A model generated the notes under the pieces. It saw nothing but the letters and a program-made list of their open reading frames with translations. It was not told where the DNA came from and did no database searches. Source: Clarireedia homoeocarpa (Eukaryota > Ascomycota > Leotiomycetes > Helotiales > Rutstroemiaceae). From it: 64,000 nt of DNA. The translations under genes and the position numbers were made by a program. The stretch lies in contig LNKV01000059.1 of the NCBI GenBank assembly GCA_001465935.1, forward strand, positions 1-64,000, read 5' to 3'. Position 1 is the first letter of the stretch, and each line of letters begins with the position of its first letter. Shown in pieces: positions 33,356-42,454 of this stretch.

Positions 33356-34957
33356 ATGATGGAGAAAGAATACCGGCCCAGCAAGATATGGGCAATCAAT
33401 GAAACAGATGACGCCCCCCATTCCGACTACACTTTGTTCCTCAGTTCAGGCAAACGACTACTTCAGAAACTCGCACATGGATGTGTGCCAAGCTTCCTAC
33501 AACGACGAACGATACGACCGAGCTCGCCAAAGGCACAACGACTGCATCCCACTTCATATCTCGATGGCTTAAGAGGGGTTGCTTCCTTCATCGTGTTTAT
33601 GGGGCATTATACAGAAGAGAACATCGGATGGTGGACTGAACCATATGGACTATATGAAGATGGGGCCCCTTCGTCACCAATACAATTACCATTCATTCGA
33701 GTGCTATACTCTGCCAGACCTATGGTGCATATCTTCTTCATCATATCGGGATTTGTCCTTGCATATAAACCTTTGAAGCAGATCCACTCGCAACAATATG
33801 GAGCACTTGCCTCGACGCTATCGTCATCTGTCTTCCGCCGTGCCCTCCGACTCTTCCTCCCATCATTCATAACTCTCTTAATAATGGCTCTGGCGGTATA
33901 CTATGGGATTTCTGAAGCGCGTTATGCTTTTCCTTTGTACACACTCTCTTCGCAGCTCGGAAACTGGTCCCAGACCTGCTGGGAACTTCTCCAATCGTCT
34001 TGGGCTTGGGACGATCCATCAATACCTCAACCACGATATAACCCGGCTCTATGGACTATACCCGTAGAGTTCGCACAGTCAATGCTCCTCTTCATTGTCA
34101 TTCTCGGTCTCTCACATGTACGAATAACCATGCGTCTCTTTATCCTCGCTTGCATAATCTCCTTCTGTTTCTGGAGCGCACAACTCCACGCCGTCGAGTT
34201 CTTAGGCGGAATGTTCATTGCCGAAGTCACCCTCCTGCAATCATATCAAGCCGCATCCTCTTCCCTCGACGGAGAAAACTCCCCCATCCTTCCGACCTCC
34301 GAATTCCTCGATCCCCTCACTAGCCCCTCACCAACCTCAACATCCGCCTCCCGGCTCACAAGTATCTTCACCTTCTCCCAACCCTCTGCCTTCGGCGCCA
34401 CCACCTCCGTAAAACAAACCCTCATCCAAATCTTCTGGATCCTTAACGTCATCTCCGGCCTCTTCATCTCTTCCTGGACCAATGCCCACATTTCCGAAGT
34501 CCCTGGCCTCTCCATCCTCGACGCACACACCCCATCCCCTTACAGCGGCCAACGCGTCTGGTTCTGTCTCGCCGCCTTCCAAATCGTGATCGCGTGCACC
34601 CAACTCCCGAGTCTGCAATCCCTCTTCAATCACCCGCTCTCGCAATACCTAGGCAACATCTCGTACGCCCTGTACCTCACGCACAATCTCTGTCTCACAG
34701 CCATGGAACCGAGAATCGCGCCCCTCTTCGAGGCCTGGATTGGGAAGAGTACGTTTATGGGGAGACATGTAACGTGGGTCGCAGGGCTAGTGGTGTATGG
34801 ACCGGTGATTTTGTGGATGGCAGATCTGTTCTGGAGGGTCGTGGATGTAAGGACTGTGAAGTTGGCACGCTGGATCGAGAGCTGGTGTTTGGTGGAGAAG
34901 GGTGCAGTAGCGGGGTTGGGTGTGGATGGACAGCGAAGGAGGAATATGGATGCTTGA
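33356..34957 (+). CDS. Acyltransferase-3 family integral membrane protein (533 aa)
   Basis: A single open exon; two adjacent ATGs at 33356 and 33359. The family (OatA/NodX-type) transfers acyl groups, usually acetyl, to extracytoplasmic sugars or small molecules across a membrane with about ten helices. Visible signature: YLDGLRGVAS at 68-77, followed by VFMGHY with the conserved His84, then FFIISGFVLAYK at about 127-138. Multiple hydrophobic segments follow, including LLIMALAVYYGI and IVILGLSHV, and a late YLGNISYALYLTHNLCL. The N-terminal 65 residues are cytosolic-type and basic. Substrate cannot be told from sequence. In fungi many members are uncharacterised and some sit near secondary-metabolism genes, but no such cluster is visible here. 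Confidence 0.9.
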   Translation: MMEKEYRPSKIWAINETDDAPHSDYTLFLSSGKRLLQKLAHGCVPSFLQRRTIRPSSPKAQRLHPTSYLDGLRGVASFIVFMGHYTEENIGWWTEPYGLYEDGAPSSPIQLPFIRVLYSARPMVHIFFIISGFVLAYKPLKQIHSQQYGALASTLSSSVFRRALRLFLPSFITLLIMALAVYYGISEARYAFPLYTLSSQLGNWSQTCWELLQSSWAWDDPSIPQPRYNPALWTIPVEFAQSMLLFIVILGLSHVRITMRLFILACIISFCFWSAQLHAVEFLGGMFIAEVTLLQSYQAASSSLDGENSPILPTSEFLDPLTSPSPTSTSASRLTSIFTFSQPSAFGATTSVKQTLIQIFWILNVISGLFISSWTNAHISEVPGLSILDAHTPSPYSGQRVWFCLAAFQIVIACTQLPSLQSLFNHPLSQYLGNISYALYLTHNLCLTAMEPRIAPLFEAWIGKSTFMGRHVTWVAGLVVYGPVILWMADLFWRVVDVRTVKLARWIESWCLVEKGAVAGLGVDGQRRRNMDA

Positions 34958-35275
34958 TTTTTCTCTTTTTTTTCTATAAAGAGGTGAAGTGCTTGTAGTT
35001 TTATTTTTATTTTCTTTTTCTTTGGAGCGGCTTCTCTTTTTCTTTTTCTTCTCTCTTTTTGTCTTCTTGGGAAAATGGGAATGCGGATTGCGAACCGCTG
35101 GTTAAGATTGGTTATGGGCGTTTTTTTGGGGGGGGGGGATGTATGTACATATGATATGCGCTTTTGGAGCATCTTTTGAAGACCTATATACTTCATCATG
35201 TGACTCCATTGCAGTCACTAGTCAAAATCATGATCTTGACCTAATTTGTCTAATTGCATCAATGTACTTACATGA
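34958..35275. other. Short intergenic region after the acyltransferase gene
   Basis: T-rich 3' flank with ttttc/tttct runs at 34960-35060 and an 11-12 base G run at about 35129-35140. No gene seen. Confidence 0.6.
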
Positions 35276-35839
35276 CTAGAATTGATCGAGATATAACAAA
35301 CTGGTACTCCGACACCACCGCTTCTTCCTTCGTGTTGTTGCTGCCTCTGCCACGGTGTTGCGTGAACCGCGTAGTGGAGATTGGCAGTCGGCTTCTGTTG
35401 CAATCGCTCGACCCTTCTTCTTCTTTTGCCGGTCTTCCTCCTCTGCATCATCAAGTCGCCGCTTCTTCCCACAACGCTTGGCCTCTGCCCTAGCTTTTTC
35501 TGCTTCTGCCGTTGGTAATAGAGATTGGCGGTAGTGAGGTGTTGAGTCGCGGGTGTCCTCGAAACTAGAGGGCAACGGTGGCAGGAGACGGGTGGTAGGT
35601 AGTTGTTCTGAGTGTGGTTGGTCTGATGTGGGTGGGTGCAGGATCCTCTCTATCTCCTTCCACCTCCCTATAGCGGCTTTCCCTTCCATATCATCGCCAT
35701 CGCAGTCAGTCGGCGGGGAGGGGGCGTTCAGGAGTGTATAGAGCCTTTCCAGATCCTTCTTGCGCTTCTCGACTAGCTCGGGCAGCGTGTGCCGGGGGCG
35801 ATACTCGAAAGCGACGATATAAGATAATACTAAAATCAC
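35276..35839 (-). CDS. Fragment-like ORF of unknown family (up to 187 codons)
   Basis: An open frame beginning at or after a probable acceptor (ttttag near 35832) and reading SYIVAFEYRPRHTLPELVEKR, then a Pro/Ser linker, then a very basic/acidic stretch (KKRRLDDAEEEDRQKKKKG). No upstream start exon or downstream continuation could be found. The opening stretch looks like an internal piece of a larger fungal protein. The frame may therefore be an internal exon of a truncated gene. I do not recognise the family with confidence. It lies head-to-head with the kinase-like gene at 36.1 kb, in a stretch that looks accessory. Confidence 0.4.
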   Translation of the reverse strand: MILVLSYIVAFEYRPRHTLPELVEKRKKDLERLYTLLNAPSPPTDCDGDDMEGKAAIGRWKEIERILHPPTSDQPHSEQLPTTRLLPPLPSSFEDTRDSTPHYRQSLLPTAEAEKARAEAKRCGKKRRLDDAEEEDRQKKKKGRAIATEADCQSPLRGSRNTVAEAATTRRKKRWCRSTSLLYLDQF

Positions 35840-35925
35840 ATAACATACATAAGATAATTAACTATAATGAATATACATAATATAATTAGCGGCAAGCCTA
35901 AGGGATACCTGGCTGGCCTACACTA

Positions 35926-35985
35926 CCTTCATCTGAGTTGGTCTATTTTCATCTGAGTTAGTCTACCTTCACCTAGATTGGCCTA
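35926..35985. repeat. 20-bp imperfect tandem repeat, three copies
   Basis: Units at 35926-35945, 35946-35965 and 35966-35985 share the core tcatctgagttggtcta with a few changes. Non-coding, A/T-rich surroundings. Confidence 0.8.
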
Positions 35986-36086
35986 TATATTACCAAACAA
36001 ATTTATATAGGCTTTGTTCGAAGAGCCCTCAACCGGGGTGGGCAAGTAAATAGCAAATTAAGAGTTCTTCGAATTCAAAGAACGAG

Positions 36087-37119
36087 ATGGTTGCAATAAA
36101 GATCATAGAGTGCACTTCCAAAACTGCAAAGGCAGTAGATAAAAACATCGCTCGATGTCAAGACTTGACGGCTTTGGCGCAGAAGTGGGATGATGGCAGA
36201 CGACTTGTTCGGTTGAAGGAGATCATCGCCCCTAGGGAGGCGTCCTCGTCCAGTAGCACCTTTGACGATGTCGCTCTTGTCCTAGAGTCTATGACACCTC
36301 AGACGTTGGCTGATCTGGTGGAAAACCGGAGCATGGGTTAAGCAACTCTCTCGTAACCCTCTTGGCGGAAGCATGTGTTACTACTAACATAGGCACCGAA
36401 AGAGGATCTATGGGAATGACAATGGAGGCAGCAGCCATCTTCCGCGAGGCGCAGCTAGGTGTCAAACTCCTATATACCAACAACTGGATCCACCGTGATA
36501 TAAAGCCTCAGAACATTGGTGTGCTGCCTAAAAGGCCGCCGGAAGCAGTGCTTCTCGACGTCGGCCAGGCTAAAGTCCTCATAACAGGTTCCACGCTGCC
36601 AGTCACACCAGGTTGTGGGGGTATGGTCGGTTACTTGGCTCCGGAGCGCGAAATGACTAAGTACGATCACGGTGCGGATATCTGGGGCTTTGGCATCTTT
36701 GGGTTCGAACTGATCTATGGCTATCACCCATTTAAGTTTAAGGCAAGTCCCTTGCGCCCTGGTGAGGACTACGAGCAAATGCGTCCGGCCTTTCAGCAAA
36801 GGTATCGGGAAGCTATTGACAAGTTGTCTGCCGACTACAGCCGGTACTGTAGCCAAAAGGCTGCAAATAGGAATCCGTATTTCGTACATCGTATGTGTCC
36901 GTTCGTTGTAGCAAATCGCAGTAGCATGTACTCATAGTTCTTGATGTAGTTGGCGATCTCCTCGTTCAGATGTTAAAACATCCGTGGGAACCGGGAAATT
37001 GTGCCCCGCGAATCAACATCGACGAGGCTCTCCGGCACCCAGCGTGGAGTCCTCTGTTATCTGACTGCGACGATGCGCAAGTTAAGAGGATTAGATTCGA
37101 CGGAGGGGCAAGGCGGTAA
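36087..37119 (+). CDS. Protein kinase-like protein lacking the glycine-rich loop (309 aa)
   Basis: Three exons, 36087-36336, 36393-36890 and 36938-37119, with 56- and 47-nt introns; 930 nt in frame. Kinase landmarks: the beta-3 lysine in VAIK at residues 2-5, the catalytic loop WIHRDIKPQN at 115-124 (Asp119, Asn124), a variant magnesium loop DVG at 139-141 instead of DFG, GYLAPERE in the activation segment, DIWGFGIFGFEL, and RINIDEALRHPAW close to the C-terminus. The first methionine falls inside the N-lobe, so the ATP-binding glycine loop is missing from this reading. A loop-like stretch (GFVRRALNRGGQ) is encoded at 36010-36045 in another frame, which suggests that the 5' end has decayed or that an upstream exon is unresolved. 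Either a truncated kinase or a pseudogene. Confidence 0.65.
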
Positions 37120-38088
37120 TGGCTCCAGAGACTCTATGGTATACATCATATGCACTTATGGACAAAGGACCGGAACACGAGGGGGTTTATGGCAAGAGCA
37201 TGATGGTGTGACCATTGCCTAGAATCTAGCATTAATACAAAACGATCTTCGTACACAGTCAAGGTGCTCACTGCAGCCGTGCCTTTTCTTCCCTATGACT
37301 TAGTAGCCTCGCCCTGTTCTGGAATGCCCCAAAGAGGATCATCTTCTCCACAAAGATGGCGTCGATCTCCTCCTGAACGCAATTCAGCGCCGGAAATCTG
37401 TGCATAAACTCCAACCCAAAATCAAAGTTCGTGCAAAAGAAAGTCTACAGCCTTTGCCTGTCTTGTGGAAACCCACAGTTGGGAAGACCCGTGTCAACCA
37501 AGGCACGCTTGCACTTCCTAACTTCCTACTCTTATCGCCAGCCTTTTCCGATGAACGTTCCCACTTACGAGATCCATCATATAGAACAGGCCTCCAAAAT
37601 ATGGTTCGCGACGTCAACCAAACAGTTGGCAGATCAAACATGCTCTGTGCTGTACCCTAATAATTGCCTGAAAATTACTTGGTCTCAAGGATAAACAATT
37701 ACACCTCCTGTTCTTGTGGCTTGTGCTTCGTGACCAATTAATTAGCAGATATAAAACTGTCGGCATTATATGATTGGTCAAAAGTTAAAACGGTAGCCTT
37801 TACAACTGTTGTTCGTTGTCCTCCTGGTCAGATCTAGGTTAACGTAGCCTTCAATATATACATACATACGACCCCCCCTACTAAATAACTTACTCGCCTA
37901 CGTCGCCCCATCGAAATATTTGCTCCTCATTATTATCAATTTTTCAGCTTAGTGTCTTACTTATCTACATCATTTCTCACTTTCTATCACCTACATCTAA
38001 GGTGATCATCGCAATATTATCTATATTACACTTATACGAGATTACTTCCGCAGTGTCTTTGTATACTTCGAACAAAGGTCGTGTTCCT
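37120..38088. other. Region after the kinase-like gene with one orphan open frame
   Basis: An open frame without an early ATG runs from 37307 to 37660 (plus; about 117 codons; includes KEDHLLHKDGVDLLLNAIQ). It may be a remnant of coding DNA; no family recognised. 37700-38088 is A/T-rich without genes and leads into the tandem-repeat array. Confidence 0.4.
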
Positions 38089-38660
38089 GCTGTTTGGGAA
38101 CAACTTCGGTCGGTAGTTTAGTTCCTCAGTATCTGCTGTTTGGGAGCAACCCTGGTCGGTGGTTTGGCTCCTCAGTGTCTGCTGTTTGGGAGCAACCCTG
38201 GTCGGTGGTTTGGCTCCTCAGTATCTGCTGTTTGGGAATAACCCGGGTACTGTCTACAGTGTCGGTGGTTTGGTTCCTCGGTGTCTACTGTTTGGGAGCA
38301 ACCCTGGTCGGTGGTTTGGCTCCTCAGTGTCTGCTGTTTGGGAGCAACCCTGGTCGGTGGTTTGGCTCCTCAGTATCTGCTGTTTGGGAATAACCCGGGT
38401 ACTGTCTACAGTGTCGGTGGTTTGGTTCCTCGGTGTCTACTGTTTGGGAGCAACCCTGGTCGGTGGTTTGGCTCCTCAGTGTTTGCTGTTTGGGAGCAAT
38501 CTCGGTCGGTGGTTTGGCTCCTCAGTATCTGCTGTTTGTGAACAACCTCGGTCGGTAGAGCAACCTTGGTCGGTGGTTTGGTTCCTCAGTGTTTGCTGTT
38601 TGGGAGCAATCTCGGTCGGTGGTTTGGCTCCTCAGTGTCTGCTGTTTGGGGGGCACCAGT
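38089..38660. repeat. Minisatellite: about 11.5 copies of a 46-bp unit with a 152-bp higher-order period
   Basis: Units begin at 38089, 38135, 38181, 38227, 38287, 38333, 38379, 38439, 38485, 38531, 38595 and 38641 (last partial). Most are 46 bp. Units 4 and 7 are 60 bp through a 14-bp insertion containing the inverted repeat actgt-ct-acagt, and unit 10 is 64 bp. Units 2-4 (38135-38286) and 5-7 (38287-38438) are the same 152 bp with one visible difference. Each standard unit holds ggagcaacc...ggtttggctcc, a possible hairpin stem with a two-base bulge, and ggtcggtggtttgg, four GG tracts. The array ends 70 bp before the start codon of the orphan gene. Confidence 0.95.
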
Positions 38661-38729
38661 GGGGAATATTATTTACAATGCATTTATCCTTTATCACGTT
38701 CATCGCTGATCACTATCATAGGTCACAGT

Positions 38730-40184
38730 ATGACGGTTCCGATCGAAAAACTTGGGATGGATTATCTCCTGAAGGAGAGAGCTTACGTAAAATGGGTTGA
38801 CGGTGAGGGCAAGTCTGTTACGCTAGGTTCTTGCACCGCCCTCAGCAAAGACAATACCAACTTTCTTATGAAAGTGGTCTGTGATTCAGAAGGACGTCTT
38901 CACATTCATTTCTCGCTTATGGTGACTTACAAGGTTACTGGAAAGCGTCGTCAAATGGAGTTGCTATTGGTTGTCCCGCCACATGGTGACTTTCATTACG
39001 CCTCAGAACCTCGTCCGATAGCGGAGCAAGAAGGATTGCTCGAGCATGATGTAGCTGCCCTTCACGAAGCCGGTATAAGCAATTTACAGCAGATTATTGT
39101 CCTATCATTTGATCTCCGTTTCTTGGGATTTGTTGTCAAAAAGGCGAAGAAATCGACTGTCTCACACTATAACCCAGCCTCGAGCACATTGATCCGCACA
39201 GCCAGGTCATTATCTCTGACGAAGAAGTTCAAGGTATATATAAGGCCCAGCGATTACGCGGTGCAAAGTTTGAAAGCTATTCGCCAGCGTTTGGGTGAAA
39301 CAGGCGCAGAGATCTGCGAGTTTGATATGAAGAATATATACTCTCATGAATGTATTACGTTAGTGGACTGGACCGAGTTTGAATATCACAACCCACTTCC
39401 ACCACTATACACCGAAAACGATGCACAAAGTTCTACAGAAGTGCAAGTTCCTCAGTCACCACCCAACATTCACGAAGCTATTATACTAGCAACGCCGAGT
39501 CCTCTGCCAGTATACCATGGTATTTTCTCCCCCGACTGTGAAGAGCCGCCAAAGGTTGTAGGAGATATCGACCCTGACGACCTTGACGATGTTCATAAAG
39601 ATCTAAGACACGTCGAGACATATCCTGAGGTAGACTCGGATGAGGAATACCTTGCTGAGTTGAATGCTCGACAACTAAGTCAACAACTCAGACAAGAAGA
39701 AACTTCAAAGGATCTTGGATCAAAATTCAAAGATTGGTTAAATAAAGCAATGGCAATAAATGAAAATGTGTACAAACACAGCGGAGTGACTAAAAAGTTA
39801 TTCACTCTCGGTACGAGTGTTCGTCGGTGTAATGTTGAAATGTTCAACGCTACGATAGTTTGGTGCTCTACGCTGTTCCTTTGCAACCCGACAGATTCAA
39901 GCGATACCTCCGAAACACCACCAGATCCAAGCAGATCAGCAGATAGACCGCTTGTCTCAGACATGGCCGACCTCATCAAATGGCTTCATACATTTCACTT
40001 TTGCGCTGAGATGATCATAGACGATTTTCAAAAGCTAGGTCGTGCTGCTCATGCATGTAACATGGAACAGTATAGGCGTCATAAACTTGACTGTCTTTAT
40101 CGCATATTTGTCGAATTTGACGACACAAGTACCAGTGTCAACAGGGAGAGCAGCAAGGTCTTATCTCGCAAGAGAAAATTATAG
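38730..40184 (+). CDS. Orphan protein of unknown function (484 aa)
   Basis: Start chosen at the ATG at 38730 (MTVPIEKLGMDYLLKERAYV), because the frame upstream only translates the 46-bp repeat array. The N-terminal ~230 residues look folded, with mixed alpha/beta features (GRLHIHFSLMVTYKVTGK, MELLLVVPPHGDFHYAS, QQIIVLSFDLRFLGFVVKK). The middle is acidic and Pro-rich (DIDPDDLDDVHKDLRH). The C-terminal 150 residues are helical (FKDWLNKAMAINENVYKHSG, LIKWLHTFHFCAEMIIDDFQ) and end in a basic RKRKL. No signal peptide, membrane segment or recognised catalytic motif. It probably belongs to a lineage-restricted fungal family. An unseen upstream exon cannot be excluded: a CATAG acceptor-like site lies 8-10 bp before the ATG. 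Confidence 0.7.
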   Translation: MTVPIEKLGMDYLLKERAYVKWVDGEGKSVTLGSCTALSKDNTNFLMKVVCDSEGRLHIHFSLMVTYKVTGKRRQMELLLVVPPHGDFHYASEPRPIAEQEGLLEHDVAALHEAGISNLQQIIVLSFDLRFLGFVVKKAKKSTVSHYNPASSTLIRTARSLSLTKKFKVYIRPSDYAVQSLKAIRQRLGETGAEICEFDMKNIYSHECITLVDWTEFEYHNPLPPLYTENDAQSSTEVQVPQSPPNIHEAIILATPSPLPVYHGIFSPDCEEPPKVVGDIDPDDLDDVHKDLRHVETYPEVDSDEEYLAELNARQLSQQLRQEETSKDLGSKFKDWLNKAMAINENVYKHSGVTKKLFTLGTSVRRCNVEMFNATIVWCSTLFLCNPTDSSDTSETPPDPSRSADRPLVSDMADLIKWLHTFHFCAEMIIDDFQKLGRAAHACNMEQYRRHKLDCLYRIFVEFDDTSTSVNRESSKVLSRKRKL

Positions 40185-40337
40185 GAAATTGGTAGCACTA
40201 GGTTTAAATAAGCTACAGAAACGGATATTCTTTATTTGTTATCAAAGCTCCATTCAGCAAGCATTGCTCAACTGGAGGCGGCTAGAAAAAGGCGCCATTT
40301 CCCAGGCGGTGTCGTGCGCTCTGCCCGAGGCAGCACG

Positions 40338-40643
40338 ATGGCCGAGCAATTAAACCCCCCGAAGCCGGCGGCAGCTGAATCTCTAATATATAGGGCGGCG
40401 GCCCCAGATTCTGAAGGGTCAAGGTACCTATACAATGAACAATATGAGCGAGATCACTACGATGATGATGTATCGACAATAGAGATATCCCAAGAGGAGA
40501 TCCAAGCTCGTTTAGCCGAAATTCAGGCGGAGATGGAGATAGGGAGAAGGGAGAGGGGAGAGGGGGAGTTAGGGAAGCCAGCAGACGCCCAAGTACGAGA
40601 AGCGGGCCGTGCGCGCCCGGTCTTGCAGACGGAGAAGAAGTAA
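40338..40643 (+). CDS. Small basic/acidic ORF, possible exon or gene remnant
   Basis: The open frame extends from 40236; the first ATG is at 40338, giving 101 aa. The upstream part reads SIAQLEAARKRRHFPGGVV, the later part is acidic and helical (ISQEEIQARLAEIQAEMEIG), and the end is basic. The pattern of a Lys/Arg knot followed by a Glu/Gln helix recalls the C-terminal tails of fungal pogo/Fot-type transposase ORFs, but no DDE domain is present nearby and I do not assign it. It could equally be a 3' exon of the orphan gene that ends 50 bp upstream. Confidence 0.3.
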   Translation: MAEQLNPPKPAAAESLIYRAAAPDSEGSRYLYNEQYERDHYDDDVSTIEISQEEIQARLAEIQAEMEIGRRERGEGELGKPADAQVREAGRARPVLQTEKK

Positions 40644-42454
40644 ACGCCATTGACTTGCATAACTACCATGTTTCTGGATAGGGAGGAGCTCCGAGGGGTG
40701 ACAGCTGAGCTGGATCTGAGGCTGATAAGTGAGAGGAGAAGATGATGATAGTATTAGTTGGGGAAAGCAAAGGTAGACACAGGACAGTCGGATACTATGT
40801 TAAGGGTCCTCCCAAGGGTAGCTCTTATCGCACAATAATAGAAGGCGGGACTGATTTGGCTTCACATTGAAGAAAGAGTATCCATCCTCATGCAGCCCAC
40901 ATCTTCATGCACACTTGCACACAAGTTGTTCCCATACCGGCATTTGCCTCTACCAACATGTAACGTGATATGGAGTGTTGGAAAATAGACAGCACAGCAA
41001 ACTGCAGTGCCGAAGCTCACTTGAGGCATTAACAGTACCCATAGTAAGCACATGATCCATCCATCCTCTTCCATGGACCCTCAGAGCATACATAGCACAC
41101 ATGCCGAATGTCGCTCCCGTATCTCCAACCACCACCTACCGTCTCCAACCAAGCCACCCCAATCTCCCGAAACGACTCGCGCATCACCAATCAAAACATC
41201 CGACTAAACGGCCGAAACCAATCACCAATCCCTAACTCCACGATAGCAGATGTCCACCACCCACCCAAAAGGACGCACGTAGGAAGTCCGCGATTCTTTG
41301 TAAGCTCGGGCAAACTAGCTGTAGGTTGATGACATTTATATCACGTGAAATGGTGCAATACTCAATGCGATGACACAATCCAGGGGCAAGCGAGCAAACA
41401 GCAGGGATTATCGCCCCGTCTTTTTTTTTAACTTCTCTCCATTCGATTAGCGATATAGGGATTATCAATGAAGAAGATGAAAAGGAAACCCGTTGGATAT
41501 ATACACCCTGAGTCGGTATTTATTATTCACTGGCATGGTGTAGGCAGAGGGGACTGTACCACGGAGATGTGTATCATCGGAAATCCTGTGAGCGGCCAGC
41601 TGGTGAATAGAACTGCCACCGGAATTTCATCATGATCGACGTCGATGCAGGAACCGAAAACAAACAAACAAAGCACAACAGCATAAAGCAAGCCTCAGAA
41701 AGTCAAGCCTCAAACGGATAAACGTTACAGTACTTCGTAGACTCATCGATAACCTTCGAGACCCTTGCTAGCGCCAATCACGCCATTTCTTTGAAGGCGA
41801 CTTGTCCGTGGGAGCTTCACGCTTGGTGGTAGGTCATCGAATTGTCCATGCGTTTGCCTGTGGGAAATGATGACAACACTTGCTTGCTCTGCGTGCCTAT
41901 TTGCCTGGTTCTTCACATCCACGTACATAGAGAAGGCCGGCCGGTCTATCTATCCGATTCCGAGTGTTCTGCAGTGCTTTATTAGTAATATTGGAGCTTT
42001 GTAATAGTGAGATGTCGTGCTTTTGTGCGAATTTCTCTTGCATCTCCACTTTTTCATGACAGGAACGGAATTTGGCATCAGTAGTTGAGGAATACATAGT
42101 ATATACGGATTCTCCCTCCTTCCTATCTACTTTCCCTCATCTTCGGAATACTTTAACTTTTCCACCGTGTGCTCGATCATACCCCTCATACCAACGTATA
42201 TCATATTCCCTTTAGCCTTTTTGCCATTTCAGTGCTATTGATCACATCATCGCAAGTGATATTGCACCATTGTCTTGGGACCTGCTTGTCATCTAGCTTA
42301 CTGTCAGCTTTTTATCAACAAAAGTTCAACTTCGAAGGCTTCTCTTTTCGAAACCACACACCAACTATACTTTCACACTTGAATACTATTCGTCGTCCAA
42401 TCTTACTAGCCTGAAAGCAATTAAAGTCATCCAATAAGGAAAAAAGCCAACAAG
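40644..42454. other. 1.8-kb intergenic region upstream of MET16
   Basis: No supportable gene. Short frames of 60-80 codons on both strands have no protein character. An A/C-rich stretch occurs at about 41110-41240. The last 300 bp is the probable promoter and leader of the PAPS reductase gene. Confidence 0.55.

Noticed and set aside
38089..38660. CRISPR array
   Set aside because: The units are contiguous and similar throughout; there are no unique spacers, and the genome is eukaryotic.
38094..38800. Overlapping 86-213-codon frames rich in CLLFGSNPGR-type repeats
   Set aside because: They are translations of the 46-bp array in several frames (46 is not a multiple of 3), not genes.
40236..40643. 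Functional pogo/Fot transposase
   Set aside because: Only a tail-like basic/helical stretch; no DDE catalytic domain or terminal inverted repeats could be identified.
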